From contig NZ_BDBZ01000036.1 of assembly GCF_001613245.1 (NCBI RefSeq), positions 182,656-246,655 of the forward strand: a DNA stretch of 64,000 nt, in the 5' to 3' direction. The position numbers were made by a program, and so were the translations under genes. The notes under the pieces were generated by a model that searched no databases, was not told where the DNA came from, and saw only the letters and a program-made list of their open reading frames with translations. Of this stretch, positions 1 to 8,479 are shown in pieces; within the stretch, counting starts at the first letter, position 1; every line of letters starts with the position of its first letter. Origin of the DNA: Nocardia speluncae NBRC 108251 (GTDB lineage: Bacteria > Actinomycetota > Actinomycetes > Mycobacteriales > Mycobacteriaceae).

Positions 1-332
1 CCCTCGCCGAGGTGCAGAAGGCCGCCGACGACGCCGGAATCGGGAACTCCCGCTACAACACCACCACCGACGTTCTCGACCACCCGCAGCTTTCCGCCCG
101 CGATCGCTGGCGCGAGATCGACAGTCCCGGCGGACCGATCCCGGCGCTGCTACCGCCGGCCGTAGTCGACGGTTTCGAACCGCCGATGGGGGCGGTACCG
201 GGACTCGGCGAACACACCGACGCGGTGCTGGAGGAGCTGGGCCGGACAGCGGCGCATATCGCCGAATTGCGGGTGGCGAAGGTGATCGGTCCCGAATACC
301 GCGCCGCGGCGGCCGATCGGAATCAGTCGTGA
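1..332 (+). CDS. CaiB/BaiF (family III) CoA-transferase, C-terminal fragment
   Basis: The gene begins before the window; its frame enters at base 3 and about 109 codons remain. The tail carries marks of the end of family III CoA-transferases: TTTDVLDHPQLSARDRW (a segment where the acyl substrate is usually contacted) and, further on, GLGEHTDAVLEELG, the conserved closing stretch. The catalytic Asp lies upstream and is not visible. The family moves CoA between acyl groups without ATP. The stop overlaps the GTG of the following hydratase by four bases (GTGA), so the two are probably translationally coupled in one beta-oxidation-like operon. Substrate unknown. Confidence 0.85.
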   Translation, partial: LAEVQKAADDAGIGNSRYNTTTDVLDHPQLSARDRWREIDSPGGPIPALLPPAVVDGFEPPMGAVPGLGEHTDAVLEELGRTAAHIAELRVAKVIGPEYRAAAADRNQS

Positions 333-1186
333 ACGCCGTAGCCGACGGCGCCGGTGAACTGCTCGTCGCCGACCGCGACGGCATCCGGACCGTCACTCTC
401 AACCGTCCCCATCGCAAGAACGCGATGACCTGGGCCATATGGCGTGAGCTGGCGGATGTCCTACGCGATACCGGTATGGATCGGTCGGTGCGCGCCCTGG
501 TGCTCACCGGTGCGGGCGGTGCCTTCTGCTCGGGCGCCGATATCTCGGTGCCCGATGCCCGGCACCCGATGGACAAGATGCGGATCTTCAGCGATCTGGC
601 ACTGCAACTGCACGAACTGCCGACCCCGACCATCGCCAAGGTGACCGGGGTGGCGGTCGGCGCCGGCTGGAATCTGGCACTGGGCTGCGATCTGGTGGTG
701 GCCACCCCGGACGCGACATTCGCGCAGATCTTCGCCCGGCGCGGCCTCTCGCTCGACCTGGGCGGCTCTTGGCTGCTGCCGAAACTGGTCGGGTTACAGC
801 AGGCGAAACGCCTCGCTCTGCTGGCCGAAACCATCGACGCCGCCCGCGCCGAAACGCTCGGGTTGGTCACCTGGATCGTCGCCGCCGACGAGATCGACGG
901 GTTCACCGATGATCTCGCCGCCCGGCTGGCGGCCGGACCGCCGGTCGCGCTCGCGCAGACGAAAGCACTGCTCAACGAAGGTGCCGACGCCACGCTTCGG
1001 GAGGCGCTCGCAGGTGAATCCCGAGCCCAAGGTGTCAATTTCGCCACCGCCGACGCACCCGAGGCTTACACCGCCTTTGCCGAGAAACGCGCACCCCGGT
1101 TCACCGGAGCATGGTCTCTGCCGCCCGCCGGGAACAGTCGTCACGCGGAGGGGTCGAAGGCTGTCGGGAGCCGAGAGCATGAGTAG
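329..1186 (+). CDS. Enoyl-CoA hydratase/isomerase family protein
   Basis: Crotonase-fold protein of 285 residues. The oxyanion-hole segments are visible at about residues 61-71 (GAGGAFCSGAD) and 107-116 (GVAVGAGWNL). The two glutamates of classical hydratases are not obvious: the first position falls in FAQIFARRGL and the second is Asp143 in LDLGGSWLLPKLVG, as in PaaG-type isomerases. Isomerase or atypical hydratase activity is therefore as likely as simple hydration. The normal family end is near FAEKRAPRFTGAW; the last 25 or so residues are a low-complexity read-through tail. It starts with GTG overlapping the upstream CoA-transferase stop by four bases. It belongs to the operon with the thiolase and dehydrogenase downstream. 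Confidence 0.85.
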   Translation: MNAVADGAGELLVADRDGIRTVTLNRPHRKNAMTWAIWRELADVLRDTGMDRSVRALVLTGAGGAFCSGADISVPDARHPMDKMRIFSDLALQLHELPTPTIAKVTGVAVGAGWNLALGCDLVVATPDATFAQIFARRGLSLDLGGSWLLPKLVGLQQAKRLALLAETIDAARAETLGLVTWIVAADEIDGFTDDLAARLAAGPPVALAQTKALLNEGADATLREALAGESRAQGVNFATADAPEAYTAFAEKRAPRFTGAWSLPPAGNSRHAEGSKAVGSREHE

Positions 1187-1565
1187 TAGCCGGGTTGTGC
1201 CATCGACTGCCGGAGATACCTGGATCCCGCAGGAGCCGATCGTCCGGGTGAACCCGGCCTGCGCCGGCCGAATTCGGCGCGAACCGGGGGCAGTGGTACG
1301 TGGTGGGCAGGCTGCAGGTGACCGCAGGATGGCCCGCGCGCACCCGGTGGCGGCGGCCCGGGAGGCATCGGCACTCGGTCGAGTGCCGGGTCGGAACCTG
1401 CGATCAGCAGGTGGCGTTCGAGCTGTCCCGGAGAAGGTGCGGGTGTGGGGCTCGCCGGTTCGCGATGATGGGGACAGCGGCGAACAAGCCGGTCGACAGC
1501 AACGTCTCGTAAGTGCGCTGGGTATGGACGGCAACGGCGGGGGCGTCTCGGAACGGAGTGGGTAG
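1187..1565 (+). other. 379-bp gap inside the first CoA operon, no gene recognised
   Basis: GC-rich stretch between the hydratase and thiolase. Open frames exist in several phases, but none shows family motifs or a ribosome site with a plausible start. It ends in the thiolase ribosome site (CGGAG just before 1566). No convincing terminator or palindrome was seen. It is unusually long for an intra-operon gap here, so it may be decayed coding DNA or carry an internal promoter. Confidence 0.4.
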
Positions 1566-2729
1566 ATGCGGGAAGTAGTGATCGCCGGTGCGGTGCGTAC
1601 ACCGGTCGGCAAACGGAAAGGCGGGCTGTCCGCGATGCACGCCGCGGACCTGTCCGCGGTGGTGCTGCGGGAACTGGTCGAGCGGACCGGGGTGAGCACG
1701 CAGCTCATCGACGATGTCGTGTGGGGTTGTGTGTCTCAGGTCGGCGATCAGTCGAGCAATATCGGCCGGTATGCCGTACTGGCGGCAGGGTGGCCGGAAA
1801 CCATCCCGGGAACAACGGTGAACCGGGCGTGCGGGTCGAGTCAGCAGGCACTGGACTTCGCGGCGCAGACCGTCATGTCGGGGCAGCAGGATGTGGTCGT
1901 CGCCGGGGGAGTCGAGGTGATGAGCCGGGTGCCGCTCGGCGCCGCTCGCGCCACCGGTCAGCCGTACGGTCCGGCGGTCTTGTCGCGATACGACGATTTC
2001 TCTTTCAACCAGGGCATATCCGCCGAACTGATCTCCGCGAAATGGGGATTGAGCCGCACTGTCGTCGACGAATACTCGGCGCGGTCGCATGAGCTGGCCG
2101 CCGCGGCGCAGGACCGGGGGGCATTCGACGAGCAGATCGTCGAGGTCACCGCCCCGGCCGGCGAATTCACCGAGGGCGGTGTGGTCACCGCCGATGAAGG
2201 GATCCGGCGCGGCACCAGCGCGGAGAAACTGGCGAAACTGACGCCGGCGTTCCAGGACGACGGCGTGATCCACGCCGGTAACTCCTCCCAGATCTCCGAC
2301 GGCGCCGCCGCCCTGCTGATCACCACGGCCGATCTGGCGACGCAGCTGGGCCTGCGCCCGTTGGCCCGCTATCGCGCCGGCGCGGTGGCCGGTGCCGACC
2401 CGGTGCTGATGCTCACCGGCCCGATTCCGGCCACCGAGAAGGTGCTGCGCAAGGCCGGCCTGTCACTTGCCGATATCGGGGCTTTCGAAGTGAACGAGGC
2501 CTTCGCCCCCGTTCCACTGGCCTGGCTCACCGAAACGGGGGCCGACCCGAACCTGGTCAATCCGCTCGGTGGCGCGATCGCATTGGGGCACCCACTCGGT
2601 GCCTCCGGTGCCGTGCTGATGACACGGATGCTGCACCACATGCGCGACAACGACATTCGCTACGGACTGCAAACCATGTGTGAAGGCGGCGGCACGGCGA
2701 ACGCCACCGTCGTGGAATTGATTACCTAG
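1566..2729 (+). CDS. Thiolase / acetyl-CoA acetyltransferase
   Basis: Thiolase of 387 residues, the usual length, catalysing thiolytic release of acetyl- or propionyl-CoA from a 3-ketoacyl-CoA (or the reverse condensation). The nucleophilic cysteine is C89 in NRACGSS. The catalytic His is near 342 in ALGHPLGASG, and the second cysteine near 372 in MCEGGGTANA. N-terminal VVIAGAVRTPVGKRKGG is typical. CGGAG sits a few bases upstream of ATG 1566. Ten bases separate it from the acyl-CoA dehydrogenase, so the last and first steps of a beta-oxidation round are encoded together. Chain-length specificity cannot be assigned. Confidence 0.93.
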   Translation: MREVVIAGAVRTPVGKRKGGLSAMHAADLSAVVLRELVERTGVSTQLIDDVVWGCVSQVGDQSSNIGRYAVLAAGWPETIPGTTVNRACGSSQQALDFAAQTVMSGQQDVVVAGGVEVMSRVPLGAARATGQPYGPAVLSRYDDFSFNQGISAELISAKWGLSRTVVDEYSARSHELAAAAQDRGAFDEQIVEVTAPAGEFTEGGVVTADEGIRRGTSAEKLAKLTPAFQDDGVIHAGNSSQISDGAAALLITTADLATQLGLRPLARYRAGAVAGADPVLMLTGPIPATEKVLRKAGLSLADIGAFEVNEAFAPVPLAWLTETGADPNLVNPLGGAIALGHPLGASGAVLMTRMLHHMRDNDIRYGLQTMCEGGGTANATVVELIT

Positions 2730-2738
2730 GAAGAAAAT

Positions 2739-3887
2739 ATGCGCCGCGATCTGTTCACCCCCGCCCACGAGGCCTTCCGGGATCTCGCGCGGGAGTTCAT
2801 CGAAAAGGAAGTCGTCCCGAACTATCCCGCATGGGAGAAGCAGGGGCAGATGCCGCGTGAGGTGTTCCGTCAACTCGGCGGACTCGGATTGCTCGGTACC
2901 GCCGTCCCCGAGGAATACGGCGGTATGGGCACCCGGGACTACCGGTACAACGTGGTGCTGCAGGAGGAGGCACAGCGAGCACTGGTCACTCTCAGTACGG
3001 TCCGCACCCAGTTGGATGTGATCCTGCCGTACTTCCTCGAATACGCGGACCGTGACCAGCGGGCCCGCTGGTTTCCCGGCCTGGCCGACGGCAGCCTGCT
3101 CACGGCCATCGCCATGACCGAACCCGGCACCGGCTCCGACCTGGCCGGTATCCGCACCACCGCCGTCCGCGACGGCGACCACTACATCCTCAACGGTGCG
3201 AAAACCTTCATCACCGGCGGACTGCTCGCCGATCTGGTGATCGTGGTCGCCCGGACGGCCACCGACCCTGCCAACCGGCGCGCCGGGCTCACCCTGCTCG
3301 TCGTCGAGGACGGGATGGCGGGCTTCGACCGTGGCCGGGTGCTGGACAAGATGGGCTGCAAGGTCCAGGACACGGTGGAACTGTCGTTCACCGATGTCCG
3401 GGTGCCGGTGGCCAACCGGCTGGGGGAGGAAGGCGTCGCCTTCGGCTATCTGGGCCACAATCTGCCGCAGGAACGGATGACAGTGGCCGTGGGCTCGGTG
3501 GCGCAGGCCCGCGCCGCGGTAGCCGCGACCATCGACTATGTGCGCGAACGCAAGGCTTTCGGGACACCCGTGGCATCGTTCCAGAACACCAAATTCGAGC
3601 TCGCCGCCATGTCCGCGGAAGTCGAGGCCGCGCAGACCATGGTCGACCGGGCGGTGCGGGATCTGGTGGACCGCAAGCTTTCGGGCGCCGACGCTGCCCG
3701 CGTGAAATTGTTCACCACCGAAACTCAGGCCCGTATCGTGGATCGCTGCCTGCAATTGTTCGGCGGTTACGGCTACATGATGGAGTATCCGATCGCCCGG
3801 CTCTACACCGATGCCCGGGTGGCCCGCATCTACGCGGGTACCAGCGAGGTCATGAAAGTTATCATTGCCAAAGACCTCGATTTGTGA
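2739..3887 (+). CDS. Acyl-CoA dehydrogenase (LCAD/IVD-like)
   Basis: FAD-dependent acyl-CoA dehydrogenase of 382 residues, full family length, introducing the alpha-beta double bond. Visible: AIAMTEPGTGSDLAGIRT (about 123-140, FAD/substrate contacts), RKAFGTPVASFQNTKF, QLFGGYGYMMEYPIARLYTD, and the C-terminal RIYAGTSEVMKVIIAK. The MCAD-type catalytic Glu of YEGT is replaced by Ala. A Glu sits instead at E245 in LPQERMTVAVG, as in the LCAD and isovaleryl-CoA dehydrogenase branch. It therefore looks like a self-sufficient homotetramer, unlike the paired FadE genes later in the window. A ribosome site (AGGAAG) precedes the ATG. Confidence 0.93.
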   Translation: MRRDLFTPAHEAFRDLAREFIEKEVVPNYPAWEKQGQMPREVFRQLGGLGLLGTAVPEEYGGMGTRDYRYNVVLQEEAQRALVTLSTVRTQLDVILPYFLEYADRDQRARWFPGLADGSLLTAIAMTEPGTGSDLAGIRTTAVRDGDHYILNGAKTFITGGLLADLVIVVARTATDPANRRAGLTLLVVEDGMAGFDRGRVLDKMGCKVQDTVELSFTDVRVPVANRLGEEGVAFGYLGHNLPQERMTVAVGSVAQARAAVAATIDYVRERKAFGTPVASFQNTKFELAAMSAEVEAAQTMVDRAVRDLVDRKLSGADAARVKLFTTETQARIVDRCLQLFGGYGYMMEYPIARLYTDARVARIYAGTSEVMKVIIAKDLDL

Positions 3888-3981
3888 TGCACGGCACACT
3901 GAGTATTTCGGTGAGATACACATCACAACTGCGCGTTCGACCCTACTGTTTCAGCAGTTGGTTTATCGAACGGAGTACCCG

Positions 3982-4605
3982 GTGATCGGTCCATGGGATG
4001 AGCAGGTTGATTGCCTCTTCGACACCGGGTGCGGAATCCGCGCGGGCCTCTATCCGGTCCACCTCGTGCGCGCGCATGCCCGGCGCCACCCGCTGCGGCA
4101 CCGGCTCGCGATCGTCGCCCCGAACACCGTGGACGTGGTGCAGTACGCGGGCGGTTTCATCGTCGACCGGATGATGGGCGGCTGGGAAGTGGTCGCCGTA
4201 CTCACCGAACACGACGACGTCCGCCCCCTGGAGATTCTCGGCGCCACCGTTCTGGACCTGACCACCGCCCTCGCCGCCCCGGTACATGCCACCTGGCCGG
4301 AGAGCGTGCTGCTGGCTCCCGATGTCTTCGCCTCCAACGAATGGGTCCGCCGAGGAGCCATCGACTGTCTCGACAAAGGGCTGTCCGAACTGGCGGTCTG
4401 GGGTGACGATCTGCCCGACGAACTCGCCTGCCGGGTTTTCTCGGCGCATCACCGGTTGAGCACCGCTGCCCGGGCGTTCAAACGCTGCGCGCTCGGCGCG
4501 GCAGGGATCCCGGAGCGCGCGGACGAAGATCTCGAGACCTTCCACAGCGGCGAGGTTCTCCTGGCGGACCTGCGGGGGCGCCAGGCGCTGGTCCGCGCGG
4601 TCTGA
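3982..4605 (+). CDS. Conserved hypothetical protein
   Basis: About 207 residues, starting at GTG 3982 with GGAG seven or eight bases upstream; the frame is open further upstream to 3865 but without a ribosome site. No family recognised. Composition is globular and soluble, with segments such as DEQVDCLFDTGCGIRAGLYPV, HRLAIVAPNTVDVVQYAGGF and GWEVVAVLTEHDDVRPLEILGA; no signal peptide or membrane helix. The alternating hydrophobic strands and helices look like a small alpha/beta domain, but I assign no function. It follows a 94-bp lower-GC gap after the dehydrogenase and converges on the LLM gene at 4676. Confidence 0.65.
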   Translation: MIGPWDEQVDCLFDTGCGIRAGLYPVHLVRAHARRHPLRHRLAIVAPNTVDVVQYAGGFIVDRMMGGWEVVAVLTEHDDVRPLEILGATVLDLTTALAAPVHATWPESVLLAPDVFASNEWVRRGAIDCLDKGLSELAVWGDDLPDELACRVFSAHHRLSTAARAFKRCALGAAGIPERADEDLETFHSGEVLLADLRGRQALVRAV

Positions 4606-4675
4606 CCCGCGGATCGGCGAGGCGACCGCTGCCCGGTCCAGCACCTCTCGGGCCCGCGGCGCGGTTACGGCCGGC

Positions 4676-5536
4676 TCACCGGTCTGCGCCGAGGAACCGT
4701 TCGGCGAACTGCGACAGTTCGTCGCGCTGTTCCTCCGGGTCCGCGGAGCCGGCGCTCATCACCACCCGATCCACGCCCTGCGCGGTGAAAGCCGCGAGTC
4801 GCTCGTCGGTCATATCGAATCCACTCCAGCGGGTGTACTCGAGCCGGTCCGGCTCCCGGCCGGCGTCCGCGGCGGTTGTCCGCGCCAGCTCCCACTGGGC
4901 TGCGCGTTGGTCCGGGAGCAGCGCACCGCCTGCGAAGTATCCGTCCCCGCGCTGTCCGGCGCGGCGGGCGGCCGGTGCGCTCGAGCCGCCGATATGAATC
5001 GGGAGCGTGGTGTCGCGATAGGGCTTCGGGAATTGGACGAGGTGGTCGAATGCGAAGAACTCACCGTGGAAGGACACGCCGTTCTCGTCGCCGGACCACA
5101 GCAGCCGCAAGATATCGATCGCCTCGTCGGCCCGGCGGCCCCGGGTACGGAAATCGACCCCCGTGGCCGCGGCTTCGGCCGGGACAGCGCCCAGCCCCAC
5201 GGTCAGCAAGCGCATCCGCCCTTTGGACAGGACGTCGATGGTGGCAAGCTGTTTGGCCAGTACGACGGGGTGGCGGTAGGGCAGCAGTAGAACACCCGTC
5301 CCCAACAGGAGCCGGTCTGTGGCCGCCGCGACGTAGGCGAGCGTATCGAGCGGATCGAGGAACGGCAGCGTGGGTGGGACCTCGAAACCGTGCAGCTGGG
5401 CGCCCGGGTGCAGCACCAGGTGTTCGGGCAGGTACAGCCCCTCGAATCCGCAGGCTTCGGCATGTTGCGCGTAGTCCACGATGCGATCCGGATCGGTCCC
5501 GAGATGGGCAGTGCTGTAACTGACGGCGAATTTCAT
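4676..5536 (-). CDS. LLM-class (F420-dependent type) oxidoreductase
   Basis: Luciferase-like TIM-barrel oxidoreductase of 286 residues. Signature segments: N-terminal MKFAVSYSTAHLGTDP, then HAEACGFEGLYLPEHLVL, LLLGTGVLLLPYRHPVVLAKQLATIDVLSKGR and LTVGLGAVPAEAAATGVDF, followed by FPKPYRDTTLPIHIGGSS. The LPYRHP..AK..ATID..S.GR pattern is the actinobacterial F420/FMN LLM group that reduces or monooxygenates hydrophobic substrates. The cofactor is inferred from the family. A single-gene leftward unit, convergent with the hypothetical at 3982 and 241 bp from the next leftward gene. Confidence 0.9.
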   Translation of the reverse strand: MKFAVSYSTAHLGTDPDRIVDYAQHAEACGFEGLYLPEHLVLHPGAQLHGFEVPPTLPFLDPLDTLAYVAAATDRLLLGTGVLLLPYRHPVVLAKQLATIDVLSKGRMRLLTVGLGAVPAEAAATGVDFRTRGRRADEAIDILRLLWSGDENGVSFHGEFFAFDHLVQFPKPYRDTTLPIHIGGSSAPAARRAGQRGDGYFAGGALLPDQRAAQWELARTTAADAGREPDRLEYTRWSGFDMTDERLAAFTAQGVDRVVMSAGSADPEEQRDELSQFAERFLGADR

Positions 5537-5731
5537 TGTCTACCTTCCGGTCGGGCCGGTCGGTCCGCGTGTATCCGGCCCTTCACCGACTCCGGAATCA
5601 ACCGGGTTCGCGCACAGAAATTCCCGGCGACACACCGGCACACGGCTCAGGTGTACGACCGCCCGGCGCAGGACACCAACCGCTGTGGCTGCGGTTTCGT
5701 CGCCGGCAGGGGTGAGTGCAGCATTGGCAAC

Positions 5732-5761
5732 AGGTCACCGAGCTGCCTGGCTGGGTGACCT
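5732..5761 (-). terminator. Inverted repeat downstream of the DHFR-like gene
   Basis: Eight-base perfect arms AGGTCACC and GGTGACCT with a 14-base loop, 16 bases past the stop of the leftward reductase at 5778. No U-tract follows, as is common for actinobacterial hairpin terminators. Confidence 0.5.
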
Positions 5762-5777
5762 CGACCGATGTCTCCGG

Positions 5778-6368
5778 TCAGGAGTAGGTGAGCACGAGAG
5801 CGCCGGACTGGAACTGCTTGACGTCGTCGAGTTTCAGGCGGATCTCCGGCAGGCCTCGAGCGAACAGCGCAGTACCCGTGCCGAGCACGACGGGATTGAC
5901 CACGAGCCGGTAGGAGTCGATCAGTCCGAGCTTCATGAACGACTGCGCGACCCGCGCGCCGGCGAAGAGAGCGAGGTCCCTGTCGTGTTCACGCTTCAAC
6001 CGGGCAATCTCGGTGGCGAGCTCACCGTCCAGGATGTGCGAGTTTGCCCAGGTGCTCTGGTACCGACCGTCGGACACCACGTACTTCGGTAGCTCGTTCA
6101 TCATCCGCACGGCCTCCAAATGTTGGGTGGTTACGCTTTGCCTCGGAGCCTGTGCACGGTCGCCGCCGCCTGTCCCGGCGTTCGGCCAGTACTCGGAAAG
6201 CTTCTCGTGGGCGGTGCGGCCGAAAATCATTCCCCCGATCGATGCCAGCACGTCGTTGATGTAGGTCTCCCATTCGTCGTCTGCGAAGGCCCAGTCGATG
6301 TCGTGGTCGGCTCGTTCGATGTAGCCGTCGAGCGATACGGCGATGTGAAGGAACACCTCGGCAGGCAT
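5778..6368 (-). CDS. Dihydrofolate reductase family protein (RibD C-terminal-like)
   Basis: 196 residues from ATG 6368, chosen because AGAGGAGAG lies just upstream; a start eight codons earlier is open but has no ribosome site. It opens with VFLHIAVSLDGYIERAD, the strand-helix pattern of the RibD-C/DHFR-like NADPH reductase family. It continues with MIFGRTAHEKLSEYWP and PKYVVSDGRY, then the nucleotide-binding DLALFAGARVAQSFMKLGL and PVVLGTGTALF. No deaminase domain is present, so it is a stand-alone reductase with unknown substrate. The promoter region carries two matching dyads (6409 and 6447), implying a dedicated repressor; no such regulator gene lies next to it. Confidence 0.85.
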   Translation of the reverse strand: MPAEVFLHIAVSLDGYIERADHDIDWAFADDEWETYINDVLASIGGMIFGRTAHEKLSEYWPNAGTGGGDRAQAPRQSVTTQHLEAVRMMNELPKYVVSDGRYQSTWANSHILDGELATEIARLKREHDRDLALFAGARVAQSFMKLGLIDSYRLVVNPVVLGTGTALFARGLPEIRLKLDDVKQFQSGALVLTYS

Positions 6369-6408
6369 GGCGGCTCTCCTCTCGCCCGGCACTGGAGGCC
6401 GGCTAACC

Positions 6409-6463
6409 GATTGTAAATCGCAATCAGTCGAAGACTACGACGGTCCGGTTGTAGAATGCAATC
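6409..6463 (-). promoter_or_regulatory. Two matching operator-like dyads upstream of the DHFR-like gene
   Basis: Site 1 (6409-6425) reads GATTG-N7-CAATC and site 2 (6447-6463) GGTTG-N7-CAATC. Both share the pattern TTGTA.AAT.GCAATC in the same orientation, 38 bp centre to centre. They lie 41-95 bp upstream of ATG 6368 and downstream of nothing else transcribed leftward except the end of poxB. Read leftward, TACAAT and TACAAC hexamers inside the sites could be -10 elements. Confidence 0.5.
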
Positions 6464-6554
6464 GGTATGGTCGGCAGACTCCGCTCCGGATGCCCGATCA
6501 ACCTCGCGATCGAGGTCGGCCGTCTGCCTCAGCCGATGTCTCCGGCCAGTACAC

Positions 6555-8294
6555 CTAGTCGAGGATGCGCCGGGCGACGTTGGTGGTGACCAGATCGAGC
6601 AGTTCGTCGCCCCGGCCGGCGAGGATGGTGCGGATGGCGTAGAGGGTGAAACCCTTGGCCTGCTCCGCCGAGACGGCCGGCGGGATCGTCAGTTCCTGCC
6701 GCGCGACGACGATATCGACGAGTGCGGGTCCGTCGTGGGCCAATGCTTCCGCGATCGCCGGCTCCAGGTCGCCGGGCTGCTCGACCCGGCGGCCCCATAT
6801 CCCCATCGCGCGGGCGACGGCACCGAAGTCCGGATTGTCCAGGCCGGTACCGAAGTTCACCACCCCGGCCGCCTTCATCTCCAGCTCCACGAAGTTCAGC
6901 GACGAGTTGTTGAACACGATTACCTTGACCGGTAGGTCGTTCTGCACCAGCGTGAGCAGCTCGCCGAACAGCATGGTCAATCCACCGTCCCCGGCGAGGG
7001 CGATCACCTGCCGCCCGGGGTAGGCGGTCTGCGCGCCGATCGCATGCGGCAGGGCGCAGGCCATCGTGCCGTGGGTGAACGAACCGGTCAGTCGTCGCTG
7101 CCCGTTCATGGTCAGGTAGCGCGCGGCCCAGGTCGTCGGGGACCCCACATCGAAGGTGAACACGGCGTCGTCGTCGGCGGACCGGTTCACCACGCCGGCA
7201 ACGTATTCCGGCCGGATAGGGGTGCGGCCCCGGTCGTCGACCGCGAGTTCGTCCAGCGATGTGCGGGTGCGCCGATAATGCCGCAGCGACCGTTCCAGGT
7301 GTGCCCGATCGGTTTTCCGGGTGAGCAGCGGCAGCAGCGCCTCGGCGGTGTCGCGCACACTGCCCACCATGCCCACGTCCACCGGAGTGCGCCGCCCGAG
7401 ATGGCTGCCGCGGATATCGACCTGGATGACCGCGGCGTCTTCGGGATAGAACTGCGTATACGGGAAATCGGTACCCAGCATCAGCAGTACATCGGCTTCC
7501 TTGATCGCCTTGTATCCCGAGGCGTATCCGAGCAGCCCGGTCATTCCCACGTCGTACGGGTTGCCGTACTCCAGGTATTCCTTGCCGCGGAATGCGTGTA
7601 CGACCGGAGATTGCAGTGCCGCGGCCAGCTCCATGACCTCGTCGTGGGCGCCCGCGGTCCCGGCCCCGCCGAGGATCGTCACCCGCGACCCGGTATTCAG
7701 GAGGTCGGCCGCCCGGCGCAGTGTGGTGTCGTCGGGCCGGACCACCGACCGGGACGGCAGTACCGGCCTGGCGCTCCAGCGATCGTCGGACAGCCGGCTC
7801 TGGAACACCTCTCCGGGGATCACCACCACGGCGACCCCGCGTTCTTCTACGGCCGCCCGCATCGCCATCTCCACGATCCGTGGGGCCGATTGTGGGCTGC
7901 TGACCAGCTCGCAGTAGACGCTGCACTCACGGAACAACTTTTCCGGGTGGGTTTCCTGGAAATAACCGGATCCGATCTCGGCGATCGGGATATGCGCGGC
8001 GACAGCCAGTACCGGGACCCGGGTGCGCTGCGCGTCGTAGAGCCCGTTGACGAGATGGAGATTGCCGGGTCCGCAACTCCCGGCGCAGACGGCGAGCCGG
8101 CCGGTGAGCGCGGCTTCTGCTGTCGCGGCGAACGCGGCGGCCTCCTCGTGCCGGACATGCTCCCAGGTGATAGTGCCGTCCGATCGCCGTATCGCGTCGG
8201 TGAATCCGTTCAAGCTGTCACCGGGTAACCCGTACACGCGGCCGACCCCGCTGACCTGCAAGGCAGAGATCATGTGTTGAGCAACAGTCGCCAT
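6555..8294 (-). CDS. poxB: Pyruvate dehydrogenase (quinone), PoxB-type ThDP enzyme
   Basis: 579-residue thiamin diphosphate enzyme with three domains in the usual order: PYR (about 1-170), central FAD/Rossmann (about 180-340), PP (about 350-540). The activating Glu is E50 in HVRHEEAA. The ThDP/Mg motif starts at GDGG 435-438 and closes with NNSSLNF near 463. The N terminus VYGLPGDSLNGFTDAIRRS and GPGNLHLVNGLYDA match PoxB rather than acetolactate synthase. The enzyme oxidises pyruvate to acetate and CO2, passing electrons to membrane quinone. The C-terminal segment, which binds lipid in the E. coli enzyme, is present but diverged. Divergent from the cyclase at 8480 over a 185-bp gap. Confidence 0.9.
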   Translation of the reverse strand: MATVAQHMISALQVSGVGRVYGLPGDSLNGFTDAIRRSDGTITWEHVRHEEAAAFAATAEAALTGRLAVCAGSCGPGNLHLVNGLYDAQRTRVPVLAVAAHIPIAEIGSGYFQETHPEKLFRECSVYCELVSSPQSAPRIVEMAMRAAVEERGVAVVVIPGEVFQSRLSDDRWSARPVLPSRSVVRPDDTTLRRAADLLNTGSRVTILGGAGTAGAHDEVMELAAALQSPVVHAFRGKEYLEYGNPYDVGMTGLLGYASGYKAIKEADVLLMLGTDFPYTQFYPEDAAVIQVDIRGSHLGRRTPVDVGMVGSVRDTAEALLPLLTRKTDRAHLERSLRHYRRTRTSLDELAVDDRGRTPIRPEYVAGVVNRSADDDAVFTFDVGSPTTWAARYLTMNGQRRLTGSFTHGTMACALPHAIGAQTAYPGRQVIALAGDGGLTMLFGELLTLVQNDLPVKVIVFNNSSLNFVELEMKAAGVVNFGTGLDNPDFGAVARAMGIWGRRVEQPGDLEPAIAEALAHDGPALVDIVVARQELTIPPAVSAEQAKGFTLYAIRTILAGRGDELLDLVTTNVARRILD

Positions 8295-8479
8295 GGCGCG
8301 ACCCTACGCGCGCCGGGCGCGATCGTCGGTGAGGTCGCCGCCTCGCCATTCCTGCAGCGTATAGAAATCGCTACGTCGGAAGATCGTAAAGAGTGCAGGG
8401 CGCGTGGTATGCCTGAGCCGGGTGCCGTATCGGTCTACCGGCACTCGGTACGCGTGGATCCGGAAAGGGCGGGCAGAGC

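Noticed and set aside
1404..2273. 289-codon leftward frame across the thiolase
   Set aside because: It is antisense to a clear thiolase with all active-site motifs; mirror frames of this kind are common in high-GC DNA.
3943..4644. Long leftward frame opposite the hypothetical gene at 3982
   Set aside because: Composition is Arg/Gly/Ala-rich and structureless, no ribosome site; the rightward frame has a better start and protein-like hydrophobic pattern.
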